In this document: positions 52,331 through 61,293 of the stretch, piece by piece
Layout: each line of letters starts with the position of its first letter
Numbering within the stretch: the first letter of the stretch is position 1
Source of the DNA: an uncultured Eubacteriales bacterium
GTDB lineage: Bacteria > Bacillota > Clostridia > Oscillospirales > Oscillospiraceae
DNA length: 64,000 nt
Assembly (NCBI GenBank): GCA_902496595.1
Contig: CABVBV010000001.1
Coordinates: forward strand, 1 to 64,000
Direction of reading: 5' to 3'
The notes under the pieces: generated by a model
The model's input: the letters and a program-made list of their open reading frames with translations, nothing else
The model's database searches: none
Told to the model about the DNA's origin: nothing
Translations under genes and position numbers: made by a program

Positions 52331-52361
52331 CGCCCCGGGAACCTTTCCGGTTCCCGGGGCG
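52331..52361. terminator. Terminator hairpin of the sugar-phosphate operon
   Basis: A 13-bp perfect stem (52331-52343 with 52349-52361, CGCCCCGGGAACC) encloses TTTCC. It directly follows the triosephosphate-isomerase-like gene. T-runs are modest on both sides (TCTTTTC on plus). Confidence 0.8.
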
Positions 52362-52366
52362 TCTTT

Positions 52367-53320
52367 TCAGGCCATGCCCGGGCTCCTTTTGCCCTTCAGG
52401 AAGGCCTCTATTATCTCCAGATACTCGTCCGGCTCGAAAGCGATGGGGTCTGTGAACCGGCTCAGGCCGTTGAAGCCCCCGTCGATCGTGGGCACGGAGG
52501 CGATCTCCGCGGCGTTCTCCGTCTTGAGCCCTCCGCCGTAGACCACGGGCAGCTCGCGGCCCAGCAGCTCGCGGCACTGCTCCTTCACATAGCCCGAGGC
52601 GAAGGCGACGTAGTCCGCGTCGGGAGTCCTCTTTCCGGGGCCTATGGCCCATACGGGCTCGTAGGTGAGGCAGACATTGTCCAGGAGCCGCGAACCGCGC
52701 AGCCCGCCCAGGCCGACCTCCAGCTGCTGCCTCAGGACGGCCCGGACTCTGGGCGCGTATTCCGCGAACGCATCCGAGCCCTTCTGCTCCCCGGTCTCGC
52801 CCACGCAGTAGAGGATGCTCATGCCCCGGCCGAGGGCGCAGGCCGCCTCTTCGGCGCAGGCCCTGTCCACAGCCAGCCAGGCCCTGTGCAGCCTCCCGGG
52901 GTCTGACGCTATCTCCGGGTCGTAGTCCGACATCAGCCGGAACTTGTCCCTCCTCTCGTCGCTGTGCGCGACCAGGGAGTGCCGGCAGCCCAGGGACAGC
53001 ATGGCGGACGCGGGCCTCGCTCCGGTCATCGCGCCATAGTCCCCTCCAGGCGCCGTGTCCCTCCGGTACAGGCCCTGGCTCCCGACCTTCAGGCCCGGGC
53101 CGCAGCCGCTCTCACGCACGGCCTCCAGCGCAGGCACTATGCAGGACTCCGGGAAATAATAGGTCAGGTCTATGTCGCCGCGCCTGTCCAGGCCCAGCTC
53201 GACGCTCCTTTTTACAAGCCGCTTCGCCCACGAGACGGGATCCGGGTCTCGGCAGATGCCCCCGTACTCCCCGGCCACCTCGAAGCGCTTGAGGTCTACG
53301 AAAAAGCGGTAAGCGCTCAT
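52367..53320 (-). CDS. Triosephosphate-isomerase-like sugar-phosphate isomerase
   Basis: The 317-residue protein has the TIM catalytic set: Lys in FVDLKRFE (about residue 11), His in LVAHSDERRDKF and Glu in TYEPVWAIGPGKRT. It is about 60 residues longer than housekeeping TIM and differs in the phosphate loops. It more likely belongs to TIM-like isomerases for other sugars (for example EryH-like tetrulose isomerases). The ATG overlaps the aldolase stop (ATGA). It is the last gene of the operon. Confidence 0.85.
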   Translation of the reverse strand: MSAYRFFVDLKRFEVAGEYGGICRDPDPVSWAKRLVKRSVELGLDRRGDIDLTYYFPESCIVPALEAVRESGCGPGLKVGSQGLYRRDTAPGGDYGAMTGARPASAMLSLGCRHSLVAHSDERRDKFRLMSDYDPEIASDPGRLHRAWLAVDRACAEEAACALGRGMSILYCVGETGEQKGSDAFAEYAPRVRAVLRQQLEVGLGGLRGSRLLDNVCLTYEPVWAIGPGKRTPDADYVAFASGYVKEQCRELLGRELPVVYGGGLKTENAAEIASVPTIDGGFNGLSRFTDPIAFEPDEYLEIIEAFLKGKRSPGMA

Positions 53321-54270
53321 CTCCACGCTCCCCCCGAAAAGTCCGCGGCCATGCCCGAACTGCGCACGACGTTCCTGAGCTTGTGCCTGACCTCGTTTTC
53401 CCATGCGTTCCTGGCGAACTCCAGATAGGCCGTAGGAAAGTAGGTCTCGGGCCGCTCGGCGAAGAACTGCCTGAGCGCCCCTGTATAGGCCAGCCAGTTG
53501 TCCACGTCCATGTTGGCCTTGCGCACGCCGCTCCTGCAGGCCTTGGCGATGTCCGCCTCGCTGCATATGTGCGTGGGCTCTATCGCTCCGCCGTAGAGGT
53601 TTACGTACTCGCGCAGGGCGTCGGGCATCGAAGCCGCGCCGTGCAGGACGAAGGGGTAGCCCGGGCAGGCACGTACCAGCGCCTCGAGCCGCTCAAAATC
53701 AAGAGGCAGGTGCCCGCTCCCGGCGACGCCGCCGTGCGCCGTGCCGACCGACACGGCCAGGCTGTCGCAGCCCGTCTCGGCTATGAAGCGTTCCGCCAGC
53801 TCCGGGGAGGTGTACTCCACCCTATCGGTGAAGCAGCTGTCCTCCATCCCCGGAATGGAGCCCAGCTCGGCCTCGAGCCAGGCCCCGCGCTCGTGCGCGT
53901 ACCCGGCCAGATACGCGCTGTTTCCGGCGTTCTCCCCGAAGCTCAGGGCCGAGCCGTCGTACATCACGGCTCCGAAGCCGCGGTCTATCGCCGACTTCGC
54001 CTCCCGAACGTCTGAGCAGTGGTCGTGCTGGAGGAGCACAGGCGTCTTGCAGCGCCCGGCGTACAGCTTCACCGCCTCGAAATAGGTGTCGAAGTCCCTG
54101 GCATATCTCTCAGTCAGGCCCAGGATCTGGACAATAACCGGAGAGTCCTCGGCCTCGGCCGCCCAGAGCACGGCCTGGAGCGAGTCCAGGCTGCTTATGT
54201 TGAAAGCGGCAAGGGCGTAATCGCGCTTCACGGCGTGGGCGTAGAGCTCTTTGGCAGCAACTATCGGCAT
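53317..54270 (-). CDS. Class II fructose-bisphosphate/tagatose-type aldolase
   Basis: The 317-residue protein has the class II aldolase set: LLQHDHCSD (His metal ligand and catalytic Asp, about residue 81), Glu in EAELGSIPG, His in SVGTAHGGV and VLHGAAS, and NMDVD near the end. It cleaves a ketose 1-phosphate or bisphosphate into dihydroxyacetone phosphate and an aldehyde. The exact sugar is unknown. It starts nine bases after the dehydrogenase stop and is coupled to the TIM-like gene. Confidence 0.9.
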   Translation of the reverse strand: MPIVAAKELYAHAVKRDYALAAFNISSLDSLQAVLWAAEAEDSPVIVQILGLTERYARDFDTYFEAVKLYAGRCKTPVLLQHDHCSDVREAKSAIDRGFGAVMYDGSALSFGENAGNSAYLAGYAHERGAWLEAELGSIPGMEDSCFTDRVEYTSPELAERFIAETGCDSLAVSVGTAHGGVAGSGHLPLDFERLEALVRACPGYPFVLHGAASMPDALREYVNLYGGAIEPTHICSEADIAKACRSGVRKANMDVDNWLAYTGALRQFFAERPETYFPTAYLEFARNAWENEVRHKLRNVVRSSGMAADFSGGAWR

Positions 54271-54279
54271 ATCCCGGTC

Positions 54280-55302
54280 TCACGCCTCCAGGTTCACGAT
54301 GACTTTCTGGAAACGCTCGGGGTGTTCTTCCATCTGTCTCAGGGTGGGGATGGCCTCCTCTATGCTTATCTCGTGCGAGATGAGCTTCTCCGCATCGACA
54401 AAGCCGCCGGAGATGAGGTTTATGGCTCCGGGGAAGCAGTGGCTGGCATTCCGGGAGCCGAAGACGTCCACCTCTTTGCGGATGATGGCGTCCTTGTCGA
54501 AGACGAACTCCTTGTGCGTCCAGCCCAGGAGCACGATGCGGCCCGTGTTCTCGACGAAGTCGCACATATGCCGGCAGACCTCTATGTCACCGCAGGCCTC
54601 GTAGAAGCAGTCGGCGAGCTGGCCGCCGTTCACGCTCCTGATGTACTCGGCGAAGTCCTGCTTTGCGTTATTGCAGGCGTACTCTATGCCCATGGCCTTC
54701 GCGTACTCGAGCCTCTCGTCGTGGATGTCGCAGATGATGGGTATGCCGCCCCTGGCCTTGCAGGCGAGGGCGCTCAGGATGCCGATCGCCCCGCTGCCCG
54801 CCACGGCGCAGACCTCCCCGGGCTGCACGTCCAGGCGCTTGGTGCCGTTCAGGCCGATGGCCAGCGGCTCCACTATGCAGGCGGCGTTGTCGCTCATGTT
54901 CTCGGGCAGCTTGTGTATGAGGTGGATGGGGTGGCTGTGGTACTCCGCAAGCATTCCGTCCCGGTGTACTCCGGTGCAGCGCAGGTGCTCGCAGTTGTTA
55001 TAGCGGCCCCGCCTGCAGGAGTAGCAGACGCCGCAGGAGGTATAGGGCTCGCAAGTCACCCTGTCCCCGCGCTTCAGGCCCCTGTCGTTGTTCTCGTCTA
55101 TCTCCACTATCGTGCCCACGGCCTCGTGCCCTATTATGACGGGGTAGCGGTAGTTGTCTGCAAGACCCATGAAGCCGTGTACGTCCGTGCCGCAGAAGCC
55201 GCACTTGTGCATCTTGATGAGCGCCCAGCCCTCTTCCACCTCGGGTATGGGCCTCTCGCAGAGCTCCATACTGCCTCTCTTTTCCATATAAAGCGCTTTC
55301 AT
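54280..55302 (-). CDS. Zinc-dependent medium-chain alcohol/polyol dehydrogenase
   Basis: The 340-residue protein has the zinc MDR marks: catalytic Cys in CGFCGTDVHG, GHEAVG (His/Glu), the structural zinc cysteines in CGVCYSCRRGRYNNC and the NAD loop AVAGSGAIGIL (about 165). It resembles sorbitol/threonine dehydrogenases and would oxidise a polyol or sugar phosphate's secondary alcohol. GGAGGT lies six bases before the ATG. It overlaps the epimerase-like stop (ATGA). Confidence 0.93.
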   Translation of the reverse strand: MKALYMEKRGSMELCERPIPEVEEGWALIKMHKCGFCGTDVHGFMGLADNYRYPVIIGHEAVGTIVEIDENNDRGLKRGDRVTCEPYTSCGVCYSCRRGRYNNCEHLRCTGVHRDGMLAEYHSHPIHLIHKLPENMSDNAACIVEPLAIGLNGTKRLDVQPGEVCAVAGSGAIGILSALACKARGGIPIICDIHDERLEYAKAMGIEYACNNAKQDFAEYIRSVNGGQLADCFYEACGDIEVCRHMCDFVENTGRIVLLGWTHKEFVFDKDAIIRKEVDVFGSRNASHCFPGAINLISGGFVDAEKLISHEISIEEAIPTLRQMEEHPERFQKVIVNLEA

Positions 55303-55988
55303 TCATGTACCTCCAAACCGTTATTCTCGCTCTCGGATATGAGCTTCTGCATAAGTGTCAGCCTCTTCTCCCGGCCGGTTTCGGGGTCGAAGCAGCCCGG
55401 ATAGCCGAGGACTACCCCGTCCAGCCCTCCTTCGACCAGCTGACGGATGTTGTCCGGGCCCACGCTGCCGTCCACCTCTATGAACAGGCTCCGGCCGCGC
55501 CCGGCCGCCATCTCGCGCAGCTTCCGGCACTTGTCCAGCACCGACCAGTAGAATTTGGAAGCGGGCTGCCCGGCCCTGACGCCCATGAGCAGCACGGCCT
55601 CTACCTCGTCCAGCAGCTCCGCCGCGTCCTCCGGCTCCTCATAGCTGTTGAGCGCGAGCCCCGGCACGGCGCCCCGGCCCCTCAGCGACTGGAGCAGCCG
55701 GTGCGGGTGCTTCGTCGTGTCCGCGTGCATATATGCCACCTCCCCGGGGCGCACCTCATACATATCCAGCATCTTCTCCGGCTCATACGTCATGAAGTGC
55801 AGCTCGATGGGCAGCTTCGTGGTCTTCCTTATCATGTCCACATAGTCCGTCCCGCCCATGATCGGCCGGACGAAGCGGCCGTCCATGACGTCTATGTGTA
55901 TCCTGTCGCAGCCCCGGCTCTCGAGCCAGGCGATGGTCTCCGCTACCCGGGCATAGCCCCCGGTGCAGATGGACGGCGAGAGAATCAC
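55299..55988 (-). CDS. Ribulose-phosphate-3-epimerase-like protein A
   Basis: The 229-residue protein has the metal/catalytic set of the ribulose-phosphate epimerase family: Ser in LSPSICTGG, HIDVMDG (His, Asp), ELHFM (His) and FIEVDGSVGPDN (Asp). It differs from the housekeeping Rpe in loops (for example LLMGVRAG), so it probably acts on another ketose phosphate, like AlsE. The start is GTG with GGAGGAGG upstream, overlapping the next epimerase stop by four bases. Confidence 0.9.
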   Translation of the reverse strand: MILSPSICTGGYARVAETIAWLESRGCDRIHIDVMDGRFVRPIMGGTDYVDMIRKTTKLPIELHFMTYEPEKMLDMYEVRPGEVAYMHADTTKHPHRLLQSLRGRGAVPGLALNSYEEPEDAAELLDEVEAVLLMGVRAGQPASKFYWSVLDKCRKLREMAAGRGRSLFIEVDGSVGPDNIRQLVEGGLDGVVLGYPGCFDPETGREKRLTLMQKLISESENNGLEVHE

Positions 55989-56704
55989 GGCTTTCCTCCT
56001 CCTCTCTCGACGACGGCGAAACCGCCCTCGCGGAGCATGGATTTCACCAGAGCCAGGGTCGGGCCTATGCCGCCCAGGGCCTTGTTGAAGCAGGTATAGG
56101 GCCCGCAGACTATGTCGTCCGCCCCGGCCCCGACTATCTCCATCAGGTTCTCGGGTGTGACGGCCCCGTCCACCAGAAAGCGCAGCGGAAGCCCCCGGGC
56201 GTCCCTCATGTCGCGCAGCCTGCGCAGCTTGTCCAGCGTCCTGGGTATCACAGGCTGGCCCTTGAAACCGGGGTTCACTATGAGCACCAGCAGGAAGTCC
56301 AGGCTGCCGAGGAAGGGCTCCACCCTCGATATCGGGGTGCCGGGATTCACCGCCAGGCCCGCAAGGCCCCCAGTCCCTTTTATCCTCTTTATATACCCGG
56401 CCGTGTCCACCTCGTTCTCCACGTGGAAGGCCAGGCGCTCCCCGGGCCCGGGAGCCAGGTCTTCTATGAGCGGCCCCGGGTCTTCCGTCATCAGATGGAA
56501 ATCACAGGGCGCGTCCGAGAGGCCGCGTATGCACTCGGCCACGTCCAGGCCCCCCGTCATGTTCGGCACAAAGTGCCCGTCCATGATGTCCGTGTGCATA
56601 TAGCTGACCCCCGCCTCGTTTATCTGCCGTATTTCTCCTTCGAGGTCTCCGGGATCCGCGCAGAGCATACTTGCGCACAGGCCGATTTCTCTTTGCATTC
56701 GCAC
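55985..56704 (-). CDS. Ribulose-phosphate-3-epimerase-like protein B
   Basis: The 239-residue protein has Ser in LCASMLCADP, HTDIMDGHFVP (His, Asp), FHLM (His) and LVDGAVTPEN (Asp), and a family-typical VNPGFKGQ loop. It is closer to standard epimerases than protein A. The GTG at 56704 is preferred because AGGAG lies eight bases before it; an ATG two codons later is possible. It is first in the operon, divergent from the LacI-type regulator. Two epimerases in a row suggest two epimerisation steps. Confidence 0.9.
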   Translation of the reverse strand: MRMQREIGLCASMLCADPGDLEGEIRQINEAGVSYMHTDIMDGHFVPNMTGGLDVAECIRGLSDAPCDFHLMTEDPGPLIEDLAPGPGERLAFHVENEVDTAGYIKRIKGTGGLAGLAVNPGTPISRVEPFLGSLDFLLVLIVNPGFKGQPVIPRTLDKLRRLRDMRDARGLPLRFLVDGAVTPENLMEIVGAGADDIVCGPYTCFNKALGGIGPTLALVKSMLREGGFAVVERGGGKP

Positions 56705-56736
56705 TTTTCTTTCTCCTGTATCCAAAAGTTTTTGTG

Positions 56737-56764
56737 TTGCCTATTCGCGAATTAATGTTATAAT
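56737..56764 (+). promoter_or_regulatory. Predicted promoter and operator palindrome of the LacI-type regulator
   Basis: TTGCCT (56737-56742) and TATAAT (56759-56764) are separated by 16 bases, and a second TATAAT lies at 56770-56775. The spacer holds the perfect palindrome ATTCGCGAAT (56743-56752), whose central CG is typical of LacI-family operators. It would let the regulator control itself and the divergent sugar operon. Confidence 0.6.
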
Positions 56765-56798
56765 TGTAGTATAATCTTCACTCAGGCGGGGTATTGCA

Positions 56799-57839
56799 AT
56801 GACACTTAAAGAGATTGCCAGGCAAGCCAATGTTTCCATCTCCACCGTATCCAGGGTCATCAACGGGAAGAGCCCTTCGGCGGCCAGCCCCGAGGTTCAG
56901 CAGAGGATACTGAGCATCGCCCAGAGCTCGGGCTACACTCCGAACGCTGCGGCTCAGGATCTCAAAAACAAGGGCAGGCTCCAGAGCGCCCAGAGGGCTG
57001 ACCAGTCCATCGCAGTCCTCTTCGCCCGTATGCCCTTCGCGCTCATGGATCCTTACTTCTCCCAGCTGATGCAGAGCATAGAGGCCGCGGTCTCCGACAC
57101 GGGCTACTACATAAAGTATATGTACTCGTCCGCGGACTTCGACAATCCCTCCATCCTCCAGGCCTTCACCGAGGACAAGATGAAGGGCATCATCATCCTC
57201 GGCCGCTGCGAGAAGCGCATCGTGGACTACCTCACGAGGACTCAAGTGAACCTCGTCTACGTCGGCCTGAACGAATTTAACCCGAACTACGACCAGGTGC
57301 TCTGCAACGGTTACGACGTGGCCTTCGAGGCCGTCGGCTACCTCGTCCGCCAGGGCCACAGGAACATAGGCTATGTCGGAGAGTCCGAAAACGAAGTCCG
57401 GTACAAGGGCTACTGCGCCGCCCTGGCCGCCAACGGCATAGAACTCAATCCCGACTACAAGGTCGAGGTCGTGCTCTCCTCCGAGGGGGGCTATGCAGGC
57501 GCCAGGAAGATAATGTCCCAGTCGAAGGGCATCACCGCCCTCTTCTGCGCGAACGACATGACCGCCATCGGAGCCATGAGGGCCCTGAAGGAAGACGGTT
57601 ACAGGATCCCGGACGACATCTCCATCATCGGCATCGACGACATACCGACCTCGCAGTATATGTCGCCCGCGCTGACCACCGTACACATTCCCATCGAAGA
57701 ACTGGGGAACATGACCGTGAAGCTCCTCATCGACAGGATAGAGGGCAAGCACAGCCTCCCGGTCAAGGTGCTCCTCCCCTTCAGCATAGTCGAGAGGGAG
57801 ACCTGCATACCGCAGGCCGAGCCCGGAAGCGCAAAATAG
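56799..57839 (+). CDS. LacI-family transcriptional regulator
   Basis: The 346-residue protein has the LacI helix-turn-helix and hinge at its start (MTLKEIARQANVSISTVSRV) followed by a periplasmic-binding-like sugar domain. Visible parts are the IAVLFARM strand (about residue 70), LCNGYDV and IIGIDDIPTSQYMSPALTT, with the conserved Asp. It probably represses the divergent epimerase operon until a sugar or sugar phosphate binds. It ends at a strong terminator shared with the RpiB gene. Confidence 0.95.
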   Translation: MTLKEIARQANVSISTVSRVINGKSPSAASPEVQQRILSIAQSSGYTPNAAAQDLKNKGRLQSAQRADQSIAVLFARMPFALMDPYFSQLMQSIEAAVSDTGYYIKYMYSSADFDNPSILQAFTEDKMKGIIILGRCEKRIVDYLTRTQVNLVYVGLNEFNPNYDQVLCNGYDVAFEAVGYLVRQGHRNIGYVGESENEVRYKGYCAALAANGIELNPDYKVEVVLSSEGGYAGARKIMSQSKGITALFCANDMTAIGAMRALKEDGYRIPDDISIIGIDDIPTSQYMSPALTTVHIPIEELGNMTVKLLIDRIEGKHSLPVKVLLPFSIVERETCIPQAEPGSAK

Positions 57840-57860
57840 GCAAAACCGGATAAATAAGCT

Positions 57861-57897
57861 AAGAGTGAATTTTCAGAGAAAATTCACTCTTTTTTTG
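57861..57897 (+). terminator. Rho-independent terminator of the LacI-type regulator gene
   Basis: A 13-bp AT-rich stem (57861-57873 with 57879-57891) encloses CAGAG and runs into a T-tract to 57897. It may also serve the convergent RpiB gene, whose stop is at 57898. Confidence 0.92.
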
Positions 57898-58371
57898 TCA
57901 TCTGAACAGCTCCTCCTCGAGCTGTTTGACTATCTCCTGCTGTCCGCCGCAGAACTCGCGCCGCCACTGCGGGAAGTCCTGCATGAACTCCGAGGAGATG
58001 AAGATGTTCGCCATCTCCTTCGCCATGCCTGCGCCGACTATGAAGGCGCCCATGCACAGGATGTTCGCGTCGTTTATCTTGCGGCAGTACTCGGCCGCGT
58101 AGCAGCTCTCCACCACCGCGGCGTAGATGCCCTTGTGCTTGTTGGCCATGATGGACATACCCATGCCCGTGCCGCAGAAGAGGAAGCCGCGCTCGGCCTT
58201 GCCCTCCTGTATCATTTTCGCCGCGGCGGGCGCCGTGACGGTGTGCGGTTTGGGATGTTCCACGTCCGTCGTGCCCACGTCGAAGACCGTGTGGCCCTGC
58301 TCCCTGAGCATCGCCGCTATCTCCTCCTTGAGAGGGAAGCCGTTCTTGTCCGAGCCGACAACTATGTTCAT
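57898..58371 (-). CDS. RpiB/LacA/LacB-family sugar-phosphate isomerase
   Basis: The 157-residue protein has the family set: VGSDKNGFPLKEE at the start, HPKPHTVTAPAAA and FCGTGMGMSIMANK (catalytic Cys about 66). The GSD...KNGF form and VEHPKPH differ from housekeeping RpiB, where an HADHAG/YPD pattern is common, so it likely acts on a tetrulose or other rare sugar phosphate (EryI-like). AAAGGA lies eight bases before the ATG. It is the last gene of the operon. Confidence 0.92.
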   Translation of the reverse strand: MNIVVGSDKNGFPLKEEIAAMLREQGHTVFDVGTTDVEHPKPHTVTAPAAAKMIQEGKAERGFLFCGTGMGMSIMANKHKGIYAAVVESCYAAEYCRKINDANILCMGAFIVGAGMAKEMANIFISSEFMQDFPQWRREFCGGQQEIVKQLEEELFR

Positions 58372-58386
58372 GTCATGATCCTTTCT

Positions 58387-59118
58387 TCAGCCGCTGATGC
58401 AGATCACAGCGCCCATGATGATTATGTACAGGTAGCTCAGTTTGCGCATATTCTTCGCGTTTATCCTCTTGAGCACCGAAACTCCGACCGCTGCGGAGAT
58501 GAGCACGGCCAGCACCATCGAGGCGCTGCCCACCACCGCGTCGGCGTTGAAGTTGCCGTACCAGATGTGCATACATACGGCGACCACCGCCGACGGGGCG
58601 AAGATACAGTTCATGTTCGCGGCGTAGCGCTTCGGGTCATAGCCGTATCTGGCCTGGCAATAGATGGCCGCAGCGGGGCCAGATACGTTGAATACCCCTC
58701 CAAAAAAGCCTCCGAGCCCGCAAAACACGGCCGCCTGCAGCGGAGTGCCCTTTATGCGCATGGCCTTTATGTCCAGCAGCTGTGTGACAGAGTAGGCTAT
58801 GAGAAACACGCCCAGAGATATGCGCAGCAGCTTCGACTGAAGGTGCATCATCAGCACTATGCCTATCACCTTCCCGATGGTCAGCATGATGCTGGGCATG
58901 ACGACCTCTTTCCAGTCTATATATTTCCGAAGCGAGATGCTGATCTGGAACACCAGCACCAGCAGCGCCACCGATACTACGGCGGCAGCATTGTTGTACG
59001 GAACGAACAGCGTTGTCGTCGCCATTGCTATCATGCCGAAACCCATACCCAGACTGCTGTGTATGAATCCGGCGAGGACTGCGGCGCCGAAGTACACCGC
59101 CAGTTGTTCTACGTTCAT
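58387..59118 (-). CDS. TauE/SafE-family membrane permease
   Basis: The 243-residue protein has about seven or eight hydrophobic helices and the family halves, AGFIHSSLGMGFGMIAMA near residue 20 and GGFFGGVFNVSGPAAAIYC near 135. Members are anion exporters or importers, and some export sulfite, sulfoacetate or dihydroxypropanesulfonate in sulfonate pathways. Here it lies between the transaldolase-family gene and RpiB-like gene, so it may release a sulfonate product. That is inference. Confidence 0.88.
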   Translation of the reverse strand: MNVEQLAVYFGAAVLAGFIHSSLGMGFGMIAMATTTLFVPYNNAAAVVSVALLVLVFQISISLRKYIDWKEVVMPSIMLTIGKVIGIVLMMHLQSKLLRISLGVFLIAYSVTQLLDIKAMRIKGTPLQAAVFCGLGGFFGGVFNVSGPAAAIYCQARYGYDPKRYAANMNCIFAPSAVVAVCMHIWYGNFNADAVVGSASMVLAVLISAAVGVSVLKRINAKNMRKLSYLYIIIMGAVICISG

Positions 59119-59160
59119 ATCCTGACCCTTCTTGTGGCTGCGGGGCTTCGGGCCTTGCAG

Positions 59161-60483
59161 TTATTTTGCTCCGTTCGCCGCGTTCATGAACCTCCGGTGG
59201 AACTGCATGACTACGGCGTTCGACGTATACTGGGCCAGCAGCTCCGGCCCCGCGGTGACGACCACCCTGTCCGCCATGTCCAGATACTCCGGCTCCATGA
59301 GCAGGCGGTCTATATAGGGGTAATAGTTCTCTCCCTGCATATTGCAGATGATGAGCCTCGTGTCGGGCAGATTGGCCTGCCTCAGACAGTTCAGGTTGTG
59401 CCTTATCCCGTCCAGGCCGTCCGATGCCGGGTCGTCCAGGAAGCCCCTGTACCTCAGTATGTCCCTCGCCCGGGTATAGGCCGCGAACCTGTCCGCATTC
59501 AGCTCCGAGGCGGAGAGATAGTCGTTCTCAACCATATACTTCTGCAGCTGCTCGACGAAGAGCGGGTCGCCCGTCTCCTCGTAGGCCCGGATGAGGCCCG
59601 CCATCTGCATACTCTGCGAATGCCGGAACATCACGAAGCTGTTAATGAAATACGGCCTCGCCTGCAGCGCCAGCGCGGTCTGGTAGGGCTCGAACATGAG
59701 CGTGAAGTTCACGCGGTAGCCGTGCTCGTGGAGCATCAGCGCCAGATTGTGGCCGCGGAAGAAGTCCGCCGTCGCGCCCTCGTTGTAGCGCTTGGAAAAC
59801 TTCTTGTCCCCCGTCATCAGCTCCGAGACGTTCGACGCATTGACGGGGCCGGTGTGCGGCACCTTTATGACCACCCGGTACTTGGACAGCAGCTCCCTGA
59901 ATCGCGCCGCCTCCTCAAGTATCTCGCTCTCGGAGGAGCCGAAGGGGTCGTTGAGCTCGACGCTTATGTCGCAGCCCGGGCCCAGCATATCCCCGATGTC
60001 CTTGAGCACCTCGTCCCGGGTCTTGTACTTGCCTCCCACGTTCGCCTTGGGATTGTTTATGAACAGGTTGTAGATTATCGCGGGGTTGCAGGTCAGATTC
60101 GAGATGAGCTTCTTCATCGGCTCGACCTCATAGGGGTTGGCCGAGTCCGCGCTGAAGAGTATTTTCTGCGGCCGCTTCTTCCCGTTCCTGTCGTAGGAGA
60201 TGTCCCTGACCAGGTCTGCCCTGACAGAGCCGTCCCCGTCGAACCCGTACTCGACGCGGAAACCCGCCGGAGTCTCGCCGGGAGCGACCTTGAAGTAGTC
60301 TATGACCTCCCTGAAGTTCTGCGTCACGCCCAGCGCGGCGCCGCGGAGCCTGAACTCGTCGTAGAGTTCGCGGCTTATCTCGTGTCCGATTATGCGCCCG
60401 ACGTAGTCCTCGTCACCGGGAACCACGGGCAGCTTCCCGTCCCCTCCGAAGGCGGAGGAGAGCTTATAGCGTATTCCTTCCAT
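59161..60483 (-). CDS. Transaldolase-family protein, long form
   Basis: The 440-residue protein has the transaldolase barrel from about residue 120. IKVPHTGPVN has the likely Schiff-base Lys, FSADSANPYEV opens the barrel, and YRVNFTLMFEPYQT matches the family's later strand. The first ~120 residues are extra. The shift from the usual KIPAT motif points to a non-pentose-phosphate role; one possibility is a sulfofructose-type transaldolase. GGAGGAAGGAAG lies before the ATG. It follows the ABC ATPase by 18 bases and TauE follows by 42. Confidence 0.8.
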   Translation of the reverse strand: MEGIRYKLSSAFGGDGKLPVVPGDEDYVGRIIGHEISRELYDEFRLRGAALGVTQNFREVIDYFKVAPGETPAGFRVEYGFDGDGSVRADLVRDISYDRNGKKRPQKILFSADSANPYEVEPMKKLISNLTCNPAIIYNLFINNPKANVGGKYKTRDEVLKDIGDMLGPGCDISVELNDPFGSSESEILEEAARFRELLSKYRVVIKVPHTGPVNASNVSELMTGDKKFSKRYNEGATADFFRGHNLALMLHEHGYRVNFTLMFEPYQTALALQARPYFINSFVMFRHSQSMQMAGLIRAYEETGDPLFVEQLQKYMVENDYLSASELNADRFAAYTRARDILRYRGFLDDPASDGLDGIRHNLNCLRQANLPDTRLIICNMQGENYYPYIDRLLMEPEYLDMADRVVVTAGPELLAQYTSNAVVMQFHRRFMNAANGAK

Positions 60484-60501
60484 TTCGACTTCCTTCCTCC
60501 G

Positions 60502-61278
60502 TTACCACCACTTTATCATATCCGTGATATGCTTTCTCATGTCGATGAACTCCTTGCAGGTGATATCACGCGGATACGGCAGGTCGTTCACGAGCTCCTC
60601 CTTGATCTTTGCGGGCTTGTTGCTGAGGATGAGCACCTTTTCCGAGAGGTATACCGCCTCCTCGATGTTGTGCGTGATGAACACGACGGTGGTGCCGATC
60701 TCGCGCCAGAGCCTGAGCACCTCGTCCTCGAGGTAGAAGCGGAGCTTGATGTCCATCTGGCCGTAGGGCTCGTCCATGAGCAGCAGATCCGGCTCCATTG
60801 CGAAGGCCCGGCCGATTATTACGCGCTGCTCCGTGCTCGTGGAGAGCGAAGAGGGGTAGGCGTGCCTGAACTCCTCGAGGCCCAGCAGCTTTATTATCCG
60901 CTCCACCCTGGCTTCTATGACGTCCTTGGGCAGCTTTTTTACCTTCAGCCCGAACTTCAGGTTCTCCTCGACCGTCAGCCACGGGAAGGAGGAGGGCTCC
61001 TGGAAGACGAAGGCCAGGTTGTGCTTTTTGGGGTCGGCCAGCTCCCCGTCTATCTTCAGCGTGCCCTCCGAGGGCTCGTAGATCTTGGTGAGCAGGTTGA
61101 GGAACGTGGTCTTGCCGCAGCCCGTGGGGCCGACGACGCACACGAACTCGCCCTTCTTGATGTTGAAGGAGACATCGTCCAGGACATGGAGGGTACCGAA
61201 GTATTTGGTGAGATGGCTGACCTCGACCTTTACGGGGCGATCGTCCTGCACTGCCTTTTCGATTGTTGCTTCGCTCAT
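60502..61278 (-). CDS. ABC importer ATPase 1 (NitT/TauT type), altered signature motif
   Basis: The 258-residue protein has Walker A GPTGCGKTTF (about residue 50), Q-loop FQEPSSFPW, Walker B LLLMDEP and switch His in FITHNIEEA. The signature motif is LSTST instead of LSGGQ, and the D-loop is GQMD. Its partner has intact LSGGM but lost its switch His. Together they could form a heterodimer with one normal and one degenerate ATP site. AAAGGAG lies ten bases before the ATG. Confidence 0.92.
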   Translation of the reverse strand: MSEATIEKAVQDDRPVKVEVSHLTKYFGTLHVLDDVSFNIKKGEFVCVVGPTGCGKTTFLNLLTKIYEPSEGTLKIDGELADPKKHNLAFVFQEPSSFPWLTVEENLKFGLKVKKLPKDVIEARVERIIKLLGLEEFRHAYPSSLSTSTEQRVIIGRAFAMEPDLLLMDEPYGQMDIKLRFYLEDEVLRLWREIGTTVVFITHNIEEAVYLSEKVLILSNKPAKIKEELVNDLPYPRDITCKEFIDMRKHITDMIKWW

Positions 61279-61293
61279 ATCCGTTGTTCTCCT